Source of the DNA: Trichoplusia ni
Taxonomy: Eukaryota > Arthropoda > Insecta > Lepidoptera > Noctuidae
Direction: 5' to 3'
DNA length: 64,000 bases
Assembly: GCF_003590095.1 (NCBI RefSeq)
Contig: NC_039495.1
Span: 806,001 to 870,000, forward strand
Position numbers and translations under genes: made by a program. Numbering within the stretch: position 1 is the stretch's first letter; each line of letters starts with the position of its first letter. The notes under the pieces are model-generated. The model had not been told where the DNA came from, did no database searches, and was given only the letters and a program-made list of their open reading frames with translations. Positions 60,939-64,000 of this stretch are shown piece by piece.

Positions 60939-61956
60939 TAATAATGACTCTATACGAGGCCGCAAAGCCCTTTCTTATCTGTTTGATACCATCGCTGCCC
61001 TGTCGCAAGTCGGTCATAAAACTTCCTTCCGATTCACAAGGGACGTTTAGTAAACACTGGGAAGTTACCGAGTACGGTGTTTGTCCGAAATTGTCACAAA
61101 TGCATGTAAAACAATACGCGGTGACCCGAGTACACGCTTGTTTGAGCGTCGAGTTCGCAGCTACTATGAACCTAAATGGAGCTATTCATTTGTTGGCCGA
61201 CAGCGCCCACATCGGCTGCGCTATACAAACACAGATTATAATGGAGCTTTTGTACTAAATTAAATATTTCCCCATTGCCTATTTCATTTGAATTTAATCG
61301 CTAAAGGCCATGTCGCAAAATTAAATGTGTTTTATTCATAATGGTATGAATTATTTTAAATGGCTACATTATTAAATTGCAGACTGCTATTACATTAATA
61401 GATTCGCAAACGAGTCAACATTGTATTTTCCCTTTCATTGCCTGCTTCAGTATTAAGCCAAAGCTGAGTACAAGAAAATAATAGTAAGCAGTAATGCATG
61501 GAGTCTTTTGTCCTATTTGAGCCTAATAGCTAGACGGTAAGAAAGCTCGCGTTAGATCTCTAATAACCATAGCCTTATATTACGCCTCGCGCCTGCGATG
61601 TACTTTTAATATTCCTCGCCTGGATTTCTATGTAACATCATATACGAAAGTGCTGTGAATGTGAAATATAATATTTTCCGTGAGTAGGTTTCGTTATTCT
61701 TGTTGTATGATATAAGAAAGATACCCGAAATGGATCAATTTATTAATAAGGATTTAGGACTATATTAAGAGTTATGTAGGTACTACCTACTCACTTTTAC
61801 TATTACTTAACCACTCTTTCTATAAATATTTTTTTTACTTAAAGCTTACTTACGAGTTGTACCAATATCCCAACTGATCCTAACCGGAGACAGTTAACAC
61901 AGCTTATTATTAAAAACTTTGGCGGCGGAAACATGAGGCAAATTGTACGGCGGTAC

Positions 61957-62020
61957 AGCTCATGATTAAGCACTCCGGTATGGTCTGAACCTAGTTTCAT
62001 AATCATTTAAATAAGTTCGA
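61957..62020 (-). repeat. dispersed repeat copy C, degenerate
   Basis: GCTCATGATTAAG, then ACTCCGGTATGGTCTGAACC, aligns with the reverse complement of copy A with several mismatches. Same orientation as copy B. Confidence 0.5.
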
Positions 62021-62586
62021 CGCGAAAGTTACTTTAAAAACTAAATACATGTTCCCAAGATGATACAAAACGAATATAACATCAACTTTAAAACACTATT
62101 TCAAAATGGAAGTCCATTCATTTGCCGCAGACGTTAAAAATGATATCACTGGCAGCTCTATTACGGCTGCAGCCATCACACATAAATGGTGTGTCAGGAC
62201 GGATACCTGGGTATTATGTCCTCCTAGAAATACTTCTACAAATAATATTAAACATGTTCTGAAAAACTGTCTTTTAAATTTAAAGTCGTGCATCGTGACG
62301 TGTAGACTATACAAGTAAATAAAGAAAACAATTATTGCCAAATTTAAATAACATCTAAATACTGTTTAGAAGTCTTGTTTGATATTTTGCTGAGTTCTAC
62401 TACTTGTCGTCAGATTCCTAAAATCTCCGCAACTGAATTTATATCAGTAGTACGTCCGATTTTTGCCAACTTGCAATAAACTCACCGATTTCACTCAATT
62501 CGTGTCTGGAATACAATATTTGTGTACTGTTGTGTAATACGTGCAATTGCAATGTACAGTGATCGTGACATATAATGTACATAATC

Positions 62587-62780
62587 TTAATATATATAAA
62601 TCTCGTGTCACAATGTTTGTCCTCAATGGATTCCTAAACCACTTAACAGATTATAATAAAATTCGCACACCATGTGCACTGTGCAGTTCGATCCAACTTG
62701 AGAGATAGGATAGTTTAAATCTCAAGATATAGTCGCAATTTCTTCTAACCACGCGGACGAAGTCGCGGGCAACAGCTAGT
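62587..62780 (+). repeat. ACTAGCT-ended non-autonomous element (Helitron-like end)
   Basis: It starts TATATATAAATCTCGTGTCA and ends CGCGGACGAAGTCGCGGGCA followed by ACAGCTAGT. The GC hairpin and CTAGT terminus are as I remember for non-autonomous Helitrons of Lepidoptera. No coding frame. Confidence 0.6.
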
Positions 62781-62804
62781 AATAGTACATACACTATGAG
62801 GACA

Positions 62805-63035
62805 GGCTGCAAGAAAAACCAGAGGTCGTGGATTCGATCGCCACCACAGCCATAATAATACTACCGCCGGACATAATAATATATTTAAGTCACGAGCACG
62901 GTCATTTTGTTCTGAGTCTGGGTGTAATTTTTCTATTTTCCGTATGTATTTAGCAAAAAAATATTTTGTATTTTAATCAGTTGTCTAATAGTCACAATAC
63001 AAGCTTTGCTTAGTTTGAGACTAGATGGCGTTAAT
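62805..63035 (+). repeat. SINE-like lepidopteran repeat with tRNA-type B box
   Basis: B-box-like GAGGTCGTGGATTCGATCGC, then CACGAGCACGGTCATTTTGT, TCTGAGTCTGGGTGTAATTT, and a tail with CAAGCTTTGCTTAGTTTGAG and ACTAGATGGCG. The order matches a widespread moth/butterfly repeat as I recall it. Confidence 0.65.
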
Positions 63036-63458
63036 TCAAATTATAAATAAAATAAAATGCTGTCCTCCACCATCAAAAGAGTTAGGTTCGCTTCAGCTGA
63101 ATCCGGTAACACAGGAAGTCGCACCTAAAATAGCTTCGGAAAAGGTTACGCACAAGCATAGAAGACAGACCGAGTTTTAATTGAGGATTTACTGTTCGGG
63201 AAATAAATATAACTGAGGTTGTTGATCCTTAGACGTAATTTAAAAGTTTTAACAACAGGATTAGACTCATCCCTGCTTGAGAGGTGAACAAGTGATTGAG
63301 GTATCGCGCAGGGTTAGGTAACAGTAGCCATTTAGTGAAATTAAAGGACGTTTTTTTATACTCTGATACTTAGCAGCTTACTAAGCAGCCATTCTCAGTT
63401 TTGCCGTACCATTGGACACTATGAAACAATGACTAAAAACAAAAGATCAATGGTTTAC

Positions 63459-63465
63459 AAAAAAA
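63459..63465 (-). terminator. Pol III terminator of tRNA-Ala copy 2
   Basis: Seven A residues on the plus strand give a T7 run on the minus strand, 7 nt after the tRNA 3' end. Confidence 0.8.
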
Positions 63466-63471
63466 TCTTAT

Positions 63472-63544
63472 TGGAGGCGCCGGGTATCGATCCCGGTACC
63501 TCTCGCATGCTAAGCGAGCGCTCTACCATCTGAGCTACGCCCCC
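63472..63544 (-). tRNA. tRNA-Ala (anticodon AGC), second identical copy
   Basis: Reverse complement reads the same 73 nt as the 54602 copy, with the anticodon AGC at 63509-63511. A T7 tract on the minus strand (63459-63465) follows. The flanks differ from those of the first copy, so this is not a recent duplication of a larger block. It lies in the intron upstream of w1, in the same orientation as the host gene. Confidence 0.97.
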
Positions 63545-64000
63545 TGTTAAGAATATTAACAAAAACAACGTTCAATTTGTTGAAGCCAGCCCGAGGCAAT
63601 ATAAAGTAGATCAAGGCGTGGCATTCAGTCATACGAACAGCACTTGCGCATGCGCCTTTCACTTAGTGACAGGCAAGAAAGTAAAACGCGACAAAATATT
63701 GAGTCTAAGATAAACCTTACAACTATAACAATTAATCGTCGACCTAAAAACTCAATACAAAGTAATGAAAATATAATTTTATGTTAATTAATTACTACAT
63801 CAAAAAATTTAAGTTCCTCTTAATTTGGTAGTCATTATTTCTGTTACGCACTAATTCAAAGTACTGACATATTATTACAGCGAAACAATATATTATAACA
63901 ATTAACAATTTTAATTATAAATGTCACCTGCAGATACGAACCAACCCAAAACGAACACACATGTTAGGGACAGGATAAAATATATTCATTTTATAACAAT

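Larger units (their letters stand above)
56677..64000. other. intron upstream of w1
   Basis: No exon of the N-terminal armadillo-like region is visible. The stretch holds tRNA-Ala copy 2, repeat copies B and C, two SINE-like repeats, an ACTAGCT-ended element and a GC-rich patch at 60412-60530. Confidence 0.7.

Noticed and set aside
60929..61258. 109-codon plus-strand open frame
   Set aside because: It starts inside repeat copy B, shows no recognisable domain, and overlaps another open frame; likely chance.

Overview
The window is animal nuclear DNA, almost certainly from a moth or butterfly (Lepidoptera). The introns are AT-rich. They carry repeat fragments I recognise from memory as typical of Lepidoptera: an ACTAGCT-ended element, an element whose tail contains ACAGACAGACAG, and a SINE-like repeat with a tRNA-type B box. 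The only protein-coding gene I can support is the insect neurobeachin orthologue (Drosophila rugose/Akap550).

The gene lies on the minus strand and runs off both ends of the window. I could place 36 consecutive coding exons, plus one alternative exon, between 56676 and 12402. Every intron has GT-AG ends and every junction keeps frame. The chosen chain is 6,455 nt, about 2,151 codons. I number the exons w1 to w36 in transcript order, so right to left on the map. In order they encode: the end of the N-terminal armadillo-like region (w1-w2); the concanavalin A-like (LamG-type) lectin domain (w2-w8); the DUF4704/armadillo-like helical region (w8-w17); a long acidic linker with two candidate PKA-anchoring helices (w18); the DUF4800-type region (w19-w24); a variable, partly His-rich linker (w25-w30); the DUF1088-type region (w31-w34); and the first third of the PH domain (w35-w36). 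The rest of the PH domain, the BEACH domain and the WD40 repeats must lie to the left of base 1. The first N-terminal exons must lie to the right of base 64000.

Layout: 1-12401 is one very long intron, with TE fragments, GC islets and a candidate recursive-splice exon. 12402-28170 is exon-dense. 28171-56676 holds w1-w10 separated by introns up to 8.5 kb, including a tandem pair of look-alike exons (w7a/w7b). 56677-64000 is another long intron. Two identical tRNA-Ala(AGC) genes sit in introns at 54602-54674 (+) and 63472-63544 (-).

The most interesting signals concern alternative structure of this gene: mutually exclusive-looking w7a/w7b, an open 88-codon extension of w7a, a symmetric His-rich cassette exon (w25), recursive-splice-type junctions at 2294/2295 and 59310/59311, and an exon (w29) that itself starts with GTAAGT. 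I found no sign of a prokaryotic system, virus, CRISPR array or toxin gene.
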